A stretch of DNA of 64,000 nt from F1-60-MAGs104 sp964355975. GTDB lineage: Bacteria > Planctomycetota > Phycisphaerae > Phycisphaerales > SM1A02. The notes under the pieces are model-generated. The model was not told where the DNA came from, made no database searches, and was given only the letters and a program-made list of their open reading frames with translations. A program made the translations under genes and the position numbers. The DNA lies in assembly GCA_964355975.1 (NCBI GenBank), contig CAYHFW010000007.1, positions 1 through 64,000 on the forward strand, given 5' to 3'. Numbering within the stretch: the stretch's first letter is position 1; every line of letters starts with the position of its first letter. Below are positions 1 through 6,672 of the stretch, piece after piece.

Positions 1-628
1 CAGTGAGCGATTGTTCGTACTCCACGAGCCGTTTACCGACAGCGAGCCGCTGCGACGCGTCCGCCCACTGAACTACCAGTGGATCCCACAATTCTCGAAG
101 TTCCAACAGGATCCACCGGTCCGTCGAAGCAACGCTTCGCGACTTTCGCCGTGAAGCGAAACCGCGCAGTACATGCAGCCCGTCAATCTGGTCCGGCAGC
201 AAGAGCGGCTCAAGCGAATCAATAAATTTCAATTCGAGTTCGGCCGAGGAGTTCATCAGTTGTATGGCCGAGCGAGAAACAACCAACCAAGCAGTGTTGA
301 ATTCGCTCGATGCCATTCCGTGAGTTCGCAACGCGACCGAGGCTTCTGCCGCCTTCGCGAGATACTGCGGAACCTCGCGCTCGAGTTGTGGGTTGTGCAC
401 ATCACGAAGATGGTCCTGGTACATCCGCTCGATTGCCACCATCTGCCCATCGGTGGCACCGAGAATCCCTCGCCAACGAGCGAGTTCATTCTGAGTGAGG
501 GTCGACTTGGCAGGCCAGGCTGATTGAACATAACCCACTCCTCCGCGGACGAAATCACCGAGCGTCTTGGGCTCAACATCGCCAGAAGCTGCCAGAATCA
601 CCGAAAGAAAGAGAGCAGAAAGGTGCAT
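1..628 (-). CDS. Partial exported protein of unknown function (C-terminus outside window)
   Basis: An uninterrupted minus-strand frame starts at 628 and runs off the left edge, with 209 codons visible. The start is supported by GGAGG eight bases upstream (caagcGGAGGacatccac-ATG). The N-terminus MHLSALFLSVILAASGDVEP is a short hydrophobic signal-peptide-like stretch, so the product is probably exported. The rest is a soluble, mostly helical-looking sequence without a motif I recognise. It lies 18 bases downstream of the Cys-rich exported gene (647-1042) and probably shares its transcript. Function unknown. Confidence 0.7.
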   Translation of the reverse strand, partial: MHLSALFLSVILAASGDVEPKTLGDFVRGGVGYVQSAWPAKSTLTQNELARWRGILGATDGQMVAIERMYQDHLRDVHNPQLEREVPQYLAKAAEASVALRTHGMASSEFNTAWLVVSRSAIQLMNSSAELELKFIDSLEPLLLPDQIDGLHVLRGFASRRKSRSVASTDRWILLELRELWDPLVVQWADASQRLAVGKRLVEYEQSLT

Positions 629-646
629 GTGGATGTCCTCCGCTTG

Positions 647-1042
647 TCAGTTACAAGACATCCCCGACGGGACCTCGTGAATGTGATAGAGAGAATGCAC
701 GACGCCAGTCTGAACACACCCGAGCGTTGGTGAACAGGCGCACAGTCGCATGTCGCAGAGTGCCGCCAACAGTTGCGTGTTCGGAACGCAATTCTCCTGA
801 CCCTTCTCTCCAGACTCAACAACTCGACATTGGTAGAGCGTCTGGTTCGCCAGAATCAGATGCGGACAAGAGTACGACCCGCAGCCCACTCCCATTCCAT
901 CGACGTAACAGGCTCCGGTCTTCTCCAAGACATAGCAACAGCAAGGCGCGACTTGAGCGTCGACAGTTGTGGACCAACTCAATAGGACAGTTGCGCAAGC
1001 GATTCTTGCGCAACGACAGAACAAACTCGGTTTCAGTTTCAT
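647..1042 (-). CDS. Small cysteine-rich exported protein
   Basis: The 131-residue product starts with MKLKPSLFCRCARIACATVLLSWSTTVDA, a signal peptide with a plausible cleavage after VDA. The mature part is unusually rich in cysteine (CCCYV, GACYV, GCGSYSC, CRV, ENC, LCDMRLCAC, GC), which suggests a small disulfide-stabilised extracytoplasmic protein. GGGGA lies six bases before the ATG. It is probably the first gene of a two-gene unit with the partial gene downstream. No family recognised. Confidence 0.65.
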   Translation of the reverse strand: MKLKPSLFCRCARIACATVLLSWSTTVDAQVAPCCCYVLEKTGACYVDGMGVGCGSYSCPHLILANQTLYQCRVVESGEKGQENCVPNTQLLAALCDMRLCACSPTLGCVQTGVVHSLYHIHEVPSGMSCN

Positions 1043-1085
1043 GAAGATTCCCCATAAACAAACTTAGCCGCGCCCCGTGCACTGT

Positions 1086-1238
1086 TTAAAATTTTACCCG
1101 CGTTCCGGAACGTGTCAATACCTTTGAGACCCTTTGTTCATGAAACTGGACTTCTCCACTTTCGGTGGACACCACAACTGGGGAGATCCAGTTCCTGCCA
1201 TGGGGCGCTCGTGTCGCAGGCGACGTCGCGTGCCTCAT
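1086..1238 (-). pseudogene. Remnant gene start fused to an IS scar
   Basis: The frame begins at the ATG of the repeated leader cassette (GGAGG-aacaaac-ATG AGG CAC, the same MRH start as the gene at 6662-8224) but runs only 50 codons. Its middle is encoded by the 44-bp inverted-repeat scar at 1147-1190 and it has no signal peptide. I read it as the 5' end of a former cassette-driven gene whose body was lost. It could still be translated as a short peptide. The region 1043-1455 has no other credible gene. Confidence 0.45.
1147..1190. mobile_element. 44-bp miniature IS scar (two abutting IS3-type ends)
   Basis: The segment begins TGGACTTCTCCACTTTC and ends CTGGGGAGATCCA, with GGTGGACACC in the middle. 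Each half resembles the terminal repeat of the IS3-family element at 10342 (TGGACCTCCCCAGATTTGG) and the right end at 13568-13594. Both ends point outward and are joined by their inner sides, as if an element had lost its whole interior. No target duplication is visible. Confidence 0.55.
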
Positions 1239-1400
1239 GTTTGTTCCTCCAGAATCGGGTTCCGAACTCTCGCACCGCGGGACCGAGTCCTGCATCCACG
1301 CTCAGAACCACCGCACTCGACAAAGTGTGACTAGAAAATCCAAGATTTTTTTGAAATCGCCCCCAACAGGTGATTCATCTGCCCGAATCGAGCACCCAAA
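1236..1400 (-). repeat. Recurring intergenic cassette, copy a
   Basis: Read on the minus strand, this holds half of the stop-codon hairpin (AACAGGTG arm), an AT-rich tract with a run of A, a leader containing TCTAGTCACAC and GGACTCGGTCCCGC, and GATTCTGGAGG before an ATG. Close copies occur at 5058-5254 and 8222-8341, with the hairpin part alone at 10193-10239. The hairpin here is broken by the IS scar at 1403-1445. Confidence 0.75.
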
Positions 1401-1402
1401 AC

Positions 1403-1445
1403 TGGACTCCCCACTTTCGGTGGACACCACCACTGGGGAGACCCA
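1403..1445. mobile_element. 43-bp miniature IS scar, second copy
   Basis: It runs from TGGACTCCCCACTTTCGG to CACTGGGGAGACCCA with GGTGGACACC between them, the same head-to-head terminal-repeat structure as 1147-1190. It interrupts the cassette hairpin exactly where copies b and d continue, and lies 11 bases beyond the end of the PEP-CTERM gene at 1456-2205. Confidence 0.55.
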
Positions 1446-1455
1446 CGTCGTCCGC

Positions 1456-2205
1456 TCAAGCCCCGCGCTTGCGTCGCCGCGCGCCCACGCTGGCGGCCAC
1501 GAGCAGGCTCATCACACCTGGCGCGGGCACCGTCGAGAATGAGAGTTCATCCACGTACTGTCGAGTGTTGGTCCATGTTTGATACGGCGTGTACCAGAGC
1601 CGGACGGCGTAGAACGGTTCGTCGGAGGTGATGCCGATAAATGTGTCGAAACTAGAAAAGGGGTGATTCGTCCAGTTGCCGTTCCACTGCCCAATGACAG
1701 AGCCATCTTGTCTGCTCAATGTGACATGAAGCGGCGCTTGCGCGATGTAGGTCCACCAGACGCGGTTGAATGAGATCGCTCGCTGCCCCGCGTTGAAAGT
1801 CATCCACAGTCCCTGCAACGGATGTTCCACAGGGGGGTTGTCCCAACCGAGCGTGTGATCATTGGGTAAGCCCGGGTAGTTGCCCATCACCCACGGGCTG
1901 GTTGGGCTAACCAAGTGGGTGTCAAATGTGACTCCCAATGTCGACTCGAACTGGGTCGAGATCGTTTGATACAACTGAAGCCCAGGTTCGTTGAAAGTGA
2001 TCGTCTGCAGCGAATCACCCATCGCGCTTGCCCACGGCGCCCGCCCCGCTGCTGTCTCGTACACCGTCAGCGCCGCGCTCGCCCTGCCAGCGAGCACCGC
2101 GAAGGCGATGACCGCGACGACAGACCCAAGACCACGTACGTCAGACTTTTTGTCCACTTGAACTCTTCTCATACAACACTTCTCATTCGGTGCTTGCTTG
2201 ATCAT
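1456..2205 (-). CDS. PEP-CTERM-like exported protein
   Basis: The start is set at 2205 because its ATG overlaps the upstream gene's TGA (ATGA), giving MIKQAPNEKCCMRRVQV and 249 residues. A signal peptide lies around residues 28-45 (GSVVAVIAFAVLAGRASA). The mature domain is a beta-rich, Trp-rich sequence (NRVWWTYIAQAPLHVTL, YAVRLWYTP). The tail STVPAPGVMSLLVAASVGA followed by RRRKRG is a PEP-CTERM-type sorting signal: VPAP variant of the motif, hydrophobic stretch, basic end. The gene at 30288-30986 shares the DTFIGITSDEPF-like and FSTVPAP segments and is a paralog. Likely exported and processed at the envelope by an exosortase encoded elsewhere; binding partner unknown. Confidence 0.75.
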   Translation of the reverse strand: MIKQAPNEKCCMRRVQVDKKSDVRGLGSVVAVIAFAVLAGRASAALTVYETAAGRAPWASAMGDSLQTITFNEPGLQLYQTISTQFESTLGVTFDTHLVSPTSPWVMGNYPGLPNDHTLGWDNPPVEHPLQGLWMTFNAGQRAISFNRVWWTYIAQAPLHVTLSRQDGSVIGQWNGNWTNHPFSSFDTFIGITSDEPFYAVRLWYTPYQTWTNTRQYVDELSFSTVPAPGVMSLLVAASVGARRRKRGA

Positions 2206-4196
2206 GGCTGCACCAGCGCCCGAGCAAGATCCACGACCAGACAACAGAGTGATACGGCGGAATCAGGGTCTAAAGATGCAACTTCTGCGGTAAAATCGCT
2301 CGGCGACCCCAAACCCAGCATGTGAATCGACGAATGGATGGGAAGAACCGGAACCTCCACCCACCGACCTGGACAGAGCCCGTCGAACATGACTTCTCGT
2401 CCCGCGTGTCCGTCGCCCCAGCGCTTCAGCATCGCAGTCAGGTCGGCCTGGTCCACATGAGAGTCGCCGTTCAGATCGGCCACCGATGGGTGATCTGGAT
2501 TACCCGTGCCGAGCGCATGCTTCAGCAATCTCAGATCTGCTTGATCGACTCGCAGATCACCATTGATGTCACACCCCTCGGTGAGAAGCACGAGCCAGCG
2601 TTCGTGCTCAGGAGAGCCCCCTCCGGTGAGCGTCAGGAATCTGCCGATCCCGAGTGCTGCCCCCGAGGGCAACACATCATGGAGTGCGGTTACTTCGCAG
2701 CGCATCGTGGTCTGAGCGGACTGACCCACAGGCACGGCGCAGACCCTCTGGGTAAGGGCGGCATCATCCATCGAGCGACCGCACCAAAGTTGCGGATCGT
2801 CGGCGTTTCCATGCCAGATCACGCCTTCGGTCCTGCCGGCGGGCGCGCTCGGGTCGGAGTATGCGTTCGTCATTCGTGCACCGACGGCGATCCAGTAGTC
2901 GCGGGTGTTCGCATCCATCACGACTCGCGCCACATCCGACTGCGGAAAGGCTGAATCCCCACCATCGATCGTGGCGAGGATGGCCGCGTGAAGATCAAAT
3001 GTCGTGATGTCGGACGAGCGCGCGTAAGGCTTCGTGAACGCTGTACCGCGCGAGGTGCGGCAGTTGGCAGAGGAATCGCACCAAAGGGGGGTCTCGGGAG
3101 CCCCAACCCAAATCTCATAGTCGATCGCACCCACGGCGATTGGAACATGTTCTTCTGGTGGGCTCGGATCGCAAACGGCCGAGATGTGAGCGGCACGATC
3201 AAGTCCAAGGACAGTCTCAGAGAGTTGAATCGTGGGGTATGCGGACGGCACGACGTCTGGGCAGACATACGGCGCGCGGATCGTCTGTGGCGCCAGCCGA
3301 TCCCAGCGGGAAGCGAACCATGCGGGGGCATCAACGCAGCCGGCGCCAAGATCCACTTCTGAGTAGACGACCCGCGACGAGCCGAGAGCCACGGAGACTC
3401 CGATGTTCGGGTTGAATCCAATGGCGGATGGACGCCCTGCCACCCAGTCGAAAGTGGGCGCGCCCACTGACGGTGGAATGCAGAGTTCGCCACCTCCAAG
3501 CCCCAAAGGCAGAGAACTCCCATTTTGGCCGATCTGGGTCTGGTACGGAAATCCATAATCGTCTGTTTCGCGCCGGCGAATCACGCCGCAAACGAGTGCC
3601 TCACCGCTGGCGTCGGCCCTGCCAATCGCGCAATGCGATGACGAGTACGGGGACTCATCAACAACACATGGAGCGTTCAAACTGAGACTGATCGTGTCGC
3701 CAGCGGTGCGCCAAGACCCCGCTGTTGCGAGCGAGTTGTATTGGTTCGTACCGAAGGCAATGCACGCGCCAACGATGGTGCCGTCCGCATTGGCGTCAGT
3801 GACAACAGAGTCTAGGTATCCATCTGGCACAGGCAAGGCATCCGTCATCCACGGGCTAGTCGGCGTGACCCGCTGAACTATGACGCCCATCCGGCGAAGC
3901 ACTAAGTTTCCATCCAATCGCGCAGTCGTCGCGGCGATCCGACTCTGTGACATGAACCTCGCGCGCAGCGCTGTACCCCAGTCGTACCGCGCTGGCCATG
4001 GCGGAAAACTAAGCAACCCTGACGGCGCGTTCGACGGCGTTGCATAAGGCGCCGAAGCGATCGGCACGACGCGGTAGGCGAACACTTCGCTCGCGGCGCA
4101 ATCCAGACATGCGCTGCTCAAGATGATCGTCGCGAGCGTGAGTCGCGAGGCGAGTGAAAGTCCGGACGAGCTCGGGGTGTCGGGGGATGTGGGCAT
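2202..4196 (-). CDS. Large exported protein with dockerin type I-like repeats
   Basis: The 664-residue product has a signal-peptide-like segment near residues 12-36 (LASRLTLATIILSSACLDCAAS). The central 500 residues are beta-rich with phrases such as VVTDANADGTIVGACIAFG and VARVVMDANTRDYWIAVGAR, suggesting propeller-like repeats, but I do not recognise a named domain. Near residues 565-620 are two calcium-loop repeats, DINGDLRVDQADL and DLNGDSHVDQADL, as in dockerin type I/EF-hand modules of planctomycete exported proteins. It overlaps the PEP-CTERM gene by ATGA, so the two are translationally coupled. There is no clear Shine-Dalgarno sequence at 4196; the start is moderately certain. Confidence 0.7.
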   Translation of the reverse strand: MPTSPDTPSSSGLSLASRLTLATIILSSACLDCAASEVFAYRVVPIASAPYATPSNAPSGLLSFPPWPARYDWGTALRARFMSQSRIAATTARLDGNLVLRRMGVIVQRVTPTSPWMTDALPVPDGYLDSVVTDANADGTIVGACIAFGTNQYNSLATAGSWRTAGDTISLSLNAPCVVDESPYSSSHCAIGRADASGEALVCGVIRRRETDDYGFPYQTQIGQNGSSLPLGLGGGELCIPPSVGAPTFDWVAGRPSAIGFNPNIGVSVALGSSRVVYSEVDLGAGCVDAPAWFASRWDRLAPQTIRAPYVCPDVVPSAYPTIQLSETVLGLDRAAHISAVCDPSPPEEHVPIAVGAIDYEIWVGAPETPLWCDSSANCRTSRGTAFTKPYARSSDITTFDLHAAILATIDGGDSAFPQSDVARVVMDANTRDYWIAVGARMTNAYSDPSAPAGRTEGVIWHGNADDPQLWCGRSMDDAALTQRVCAVPVGQSAQTTMRCEVTALHDVLPSGAALGIGRFLTLTGGGSPEHERWLVLLTEGCDINGDLRVDQADLRLLKHALGTGNPDHPSVADLNGDSHVDQADLTAMLKRWGDGHAGREVMFDGLCPGRWVEVPVLPIHSSIHMLGLGSPSDFTAEVASLDPDSAVSLCCLVVDLARALVQP

Positions 4197-4325
4197 GGGG
4201 GGTTCGTTGGCTCGCCTACATCTTCGCAGGTGGGATTCAAGTGGGACCGAAGAATTTGAAAACTTTCGCTTCGGCCACTCGGGCCAAAGGACGGCGTTGC
4301 AGACTTCGCTTCACCCTGAAACGGT

Positions 4326-4362
4326 GAGTTGGTGTCGTTTTTCGACACTGGGCCACCAATTC
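4326..4362. repeat. Two-part hairpin repeat, copy 1
   Basis: An inner perfect stem GTGTCG/CGACAC encloses TTTTT, and an outer stem GAGTTGG/CCAATTC (one G-T pair) encloses that. Essentially the same inner stem, loop and outer stem occur at 31247-31291. Here it sits between the lipoprotein gene ending at 4384 and the dockerin gene starting at 4196. It could act as a terminator, an RNA processing signal or a dispersed palindromic repeat. Confidence 0.6.
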
Positions 4363-4383
4363 AACAGAGATACAGAGAAGCGC

Positions 4384-5034
4384 TCATGGTGCGTTGGTGA
4401 TCCCTGCACCTCTGCCTGCTCGTGCAACTGTTGTCACTGGAGGAACGGTGAATGTGCCACCTTCGCACGTGAGTTCGACAGCACCACGCCACACTCTTGT
4501 CGACATCTTCGAGAGGTCCAGCGCGATGGTCACCGCCCCGACGGGTGGCTCGAGACAGACCAGCGTGAATCCCCATGTCGCCTGCCACTCGCCAGATGGC
4601 AACTGTTGCATGCGCTCTCGCGGACTCCCGAAGTGGAACGTCGTCAACGGTGACTTGAGCGTGGGTCCGAATGGCGACTCCCAATCCGGAGCGAGCGCGA
4701 CCGGCGAACCATCGCCCTGTGTGAGTGTGGCGAGTCGCGCTGGAGTGCACAGCGACTCCGCGTCCAGTTGAGTGGCAACCTCGGCGACGAACAATTTTGG
4801 TGCACCCCGCACATCTGCGGTGAAGGAGAGATCCCACAATCCGTGACGAAAGTTAGACCGTCGCAGGTCTGTGCAGCCAGTCACGGTGACATGGCAGTGC
4901 GGAACTTGTGCGCCCAGAGTAGATGTTGGCAAACCGCCTGGGCTCGGCGAATCATTCTGACAACCGACGGCCAGCAGCGACAACGCGGCGAATTGAAGAG
5001 CCCACCGACGCGCGCGAGTCATGAGTTGGGTCAT
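4384..5034 (-). CDS. Tandem-family lipoprotein, paralog 1
   Basis: The start at 5034 gives MTQLMTRARRWALQFAALSLLAVGC, a lipoprotein signal with lipobox LAVG-C at residues 22-25 and 216 residues in all. The segment LPSGEWQATWGFTLVC...PPVGAVTIALD and the tail TFTVPP...GAGITNAP match the next two genes (5246-5968 and 5965-6672), defining a local paralogous family. The ATG overlaps the stop of a nine-codon leader ORF (5031-5060) that itself carries the good ribosome binding site. Probably anchored in a membrane facing the periplasm; function unknown. Confidence 0.75.
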   Translation of the reverse strand: MTQLMTRARRWALQFAALSLLAVGCQNDSPSPGGLPTSTLGAQVPHCHVTVTGCTDLRRSNFRHGLWDLSFTADVRGAPKLFVAEVATQLDAESLCTPARLATLTQGDGSPVALAPDWESPFGPTLKSPLTTFHFGSPRERMQQLPSGEWQATWGFTLVCLEPPVGAVTIALDLSKMSTRVWRGAVELTCEGGTFTVPPVTTVARAGRGAGITNAP

Positions 5035-5060
5035 GGCGTTGCGGTCCGTTGGTGTTTCAT
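5031..5060 (-). CDS. Possible nine-codon leader peptide (MKHQRTATP)
   Basis: The cassette's ribosome binding site GGAGG is followed after seven bases by ATG at 5060, which opens MKHQRTATP and stops in TGA overlapping the ATG of the lipoprotein at 5034 (ATGA). In the sister cassette at 8222-8224 the equivalent ATG directly starts a long gene (MRHDST). So here the cassette start was either converted into a coupled mini-ORF or a frameshift separated it from the gene. Translation is not proven. Confidence 0.4.
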   Translation of the reverse strand: MKHQRTATP

Positions 5061-5254
5061 GCTTGTTCCTCCAGAATCGGTTTCCGAACGCTCGCACTGC
5101 GGGACCGAGTCCTGCATCCACGCTACTTCAGAACCGTTCGACTCAACATTGTGTGACTAGAAAACCCAAGGTTTTTTTGAACTCCCACTTCGCCCCCTCC
5201 AACCTCCTCAACAGGTGATTCATCTGCCCGAATCGAGCACCGAAGTCACCTGTT
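5058..5254 (-). repeat. Recurring intergenic cassette, copy b (most complete)
   Basis: This is the fullest copy. On the minus strand: the hairpin AACAGGTGA/TCACCTGTT (5209-5254) with the upstream gene's stop codon in one arm, a pyrimidine-poor spacer, a seven-A tract (CAAAAAAACC), TTCTAGTCACACA, GGACTCGGTCCCGC, and GGAGG before ATG at 5060. It joins the end of paralog 2 to the start of paralog 1. Presumably terminator plus promoter/leader; the exact promoter boxes are not obvious. Confidence 0.75.
5209..5254 (-). terminator. Stop-codon hairpin after lipoprotein paralog 2
   Basis: Arms AACAGGTGA and TCACCTGTT pair over nine bases with a 26-base loop. The TGA stop of the gene 5246-5968 lies inside the proximal arm. 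There is no immediate U-run, so it may be a 3'-end stabilising hairpin rather than a classic rho-independent terminator. The same structure, with longer arms, occurs at 10193-10239. Confidence 0.45.
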
Positions 5255-5968
5255 CGAGGGTGGTGCGATGACGGCGGCAGGCGCGATCTCAGCGCCGGAT
5301 GTCGGCGGTGACGCGGGAGTGTCGGGCTCGGGTGCCGGCACGGTGAACACCGATGTCTTCGCGGTGAGACCGCCGACGGGAATGCAGTCCAAGTCGCGAT
5401 CCCCGTCGCTGATGAGTGTGCGTCGAAGCGCCTCACCATCGATCGCCAACTCCACTTCACCAACTGGCAACTGGGTCGTCAGCACGGTGTAGTACTGAAA
5501 CTCGACCTGCCACTCCCCCGACGGCAACTGGACCGGGTCCTTCGGCAGTATCGGGTCGACCAGAATCATTGATGTGTCGTTCACAAATCCCTCGTACCAC
5601 ACACGCTTGGGAACGGTGAGTGGAATCACCTTCCCATCTCGCTGCTTGAGCGTGATGCAGCGATCTGCTGACCATTCCAGCGCATGGCACAGGCCATAAC
5701 TGACCCTGTCGACGACTTCTTTCGCGATTCCACGCGTTCGAACGGTCAACTCCAGATCCCAACAACCGGATTGCGCGGCATAGGGAAAGCACGTGATGTA
5801 AGAGCGCACTTCCATACACCGCAGCACCTCAACGTCGACTTTGCACTGCTTCTCGGGATCTGACCAATCGGGCTGAGGCTGTGGAGTGGAGAATGGCGCA
5901 GGTGGCGGCGCTTGGCAGGCGGTGAGCCAAGCACACACCGACAGGAGCAGCAAGCGAGAAGTGTTCAC
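5246..5968 (-). CDS. Tandem-family lipoprotein, paralog 2
   Basis: The GTG at 5968 overlaps the upstream stop as GTGA and gives VNTSRLLLLSVCAWLTAC-QAPPPAP, a clear lipoprotein signal (LTAC). 240 residues. It shares LPSGEWQVEFQYYTVL..LPVGEVELAIDGEALRR and the tail SVFTVPAPEPD...GAEIAP with its neighbours; the tail is nearly identical to the broken fragment at 10230-10341. Longer in-frame upstream codons lie inside the neighbouring gene and have no signal peptide. Translation is probably coupled to paralog 3. Function unknown. Confidence 0.78.
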   Translation of the reverse strand: MNTSRLLLLSVCAWLTACQAPPPAPFSTPQPQPDWSDPEKQCKVDVEVLRCMEVRSYITCFPYAAQSGCWDLELTVRTRGIAKEVVDRVSYGLCHALEWSADRCITLKQRDGKVIPLTVPKRVWYEGFVNDTSMILVDPILPKDPVQLPSGEWQVEFQYYTVLTTQLPVGEVELAIDGEALRRTLISDGDRDLDCIPVGGLTAKTSVFTVPAPEPDTPASPPTSGAEIAPAAVIAPPSNR

Positions 5969-6672
5969 GGCCCGCTGGTGATCCCCGCGCCCGCGGTCGG
6001 TGGGTCGGGCATCGTCACAGCGGGTATGACAACTTCCGCAGGCTTGCTGCTGAGTCCGCCAGCAGGGACCGCCATGATCGGGCCGCTTCCCAACCACTCC
6101 GCGATTCCACGGCGGATCGCTTCCCCGTTGAGCGCGATCGTTACGGTCCCCGTCGGTTGTACTTCGCACACGAGCCCAGTCTTGATCCGAAGAGACCAAC
6201 CGCCGGCGATCGTTCGCCCGAGATCCTCCACCTTGTACGAGCGATAGTTCACCCTCGGCGAAAACCCACCCTCAGCCTTGATCCGATCGAGCCACGATGA
6301 CCCTGTACCAGCGAGCGGCACTGCCACCCCGGACTGTTCGCGGACCGACGCGAAGGCCGCAGGATCTTCGACGATGGTCCTGTCCAAGAATTCTCCAAGT
6401 TGAATCACGAGTTCGGGAGAACCGCCAGCGATCTCTACCGTCACACCGACACGCCACTGCCCCGCCTTCCAGTTCGGCATCAGCGCGTCGCATGAGATGA
6501 TCGTGAGTTCGGCGTGCGATGGGTTGTCGGCGGTTTGGACTATGGGCGGAGTTGCGTTGGTTGGTCCGGTGGGAGATTCGTGGGATGCGCCAGACCCGCA
6601 ACTACACATCACCGCGAGGTAGGCGAGCAAGAGTGCCGACTGGTGAGCCAGACGAGTGATCTCAGTCGCCAT
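5965..6672 (-). CDS. Tandem-family lipoprotein, paralog 3
   Basis: The ATG at 6672 gives MATEITRLAHQSALLLAYLAVMCSC, a lipoprotein-type signal, and 235 residues. The start overlaps the end of the upstream dockerin gene by 11 bases. Family features are SWSLRIKTGLVC-like strands, PTGTVTIALNGEAIRRGIAEWL and the ending PPTAGAGITSGP. The order dockerin gene, paralog 3, paralog 2 with 11- and 4-base overlaps indicates a single operon. Likely a periplasmic membrane-anchored protein; no enzyme motif seen. Confidence 0.75.
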   Translation of the reverse strand: MATEITRLAHQSALLLAYLAVMCSCGSGASHESPTGPTNATPPIVQTADNPSHAELTIISCDALMPNWKAGQWRVGVTVEIAGGSPELVIQLGEFLDRTIVEDPAAFASVREQSGVAVPLAGTGSSWLDRIKAEGGFSPRVNYRSYKVEDLGRTIAGGWSLRIKTGLVCEVQPTGTVTIALNGEAIRRGIAEWLGSGPIMAVPAGGLSSKPAEVVIPAVTMPDPPTAGAGITSGP

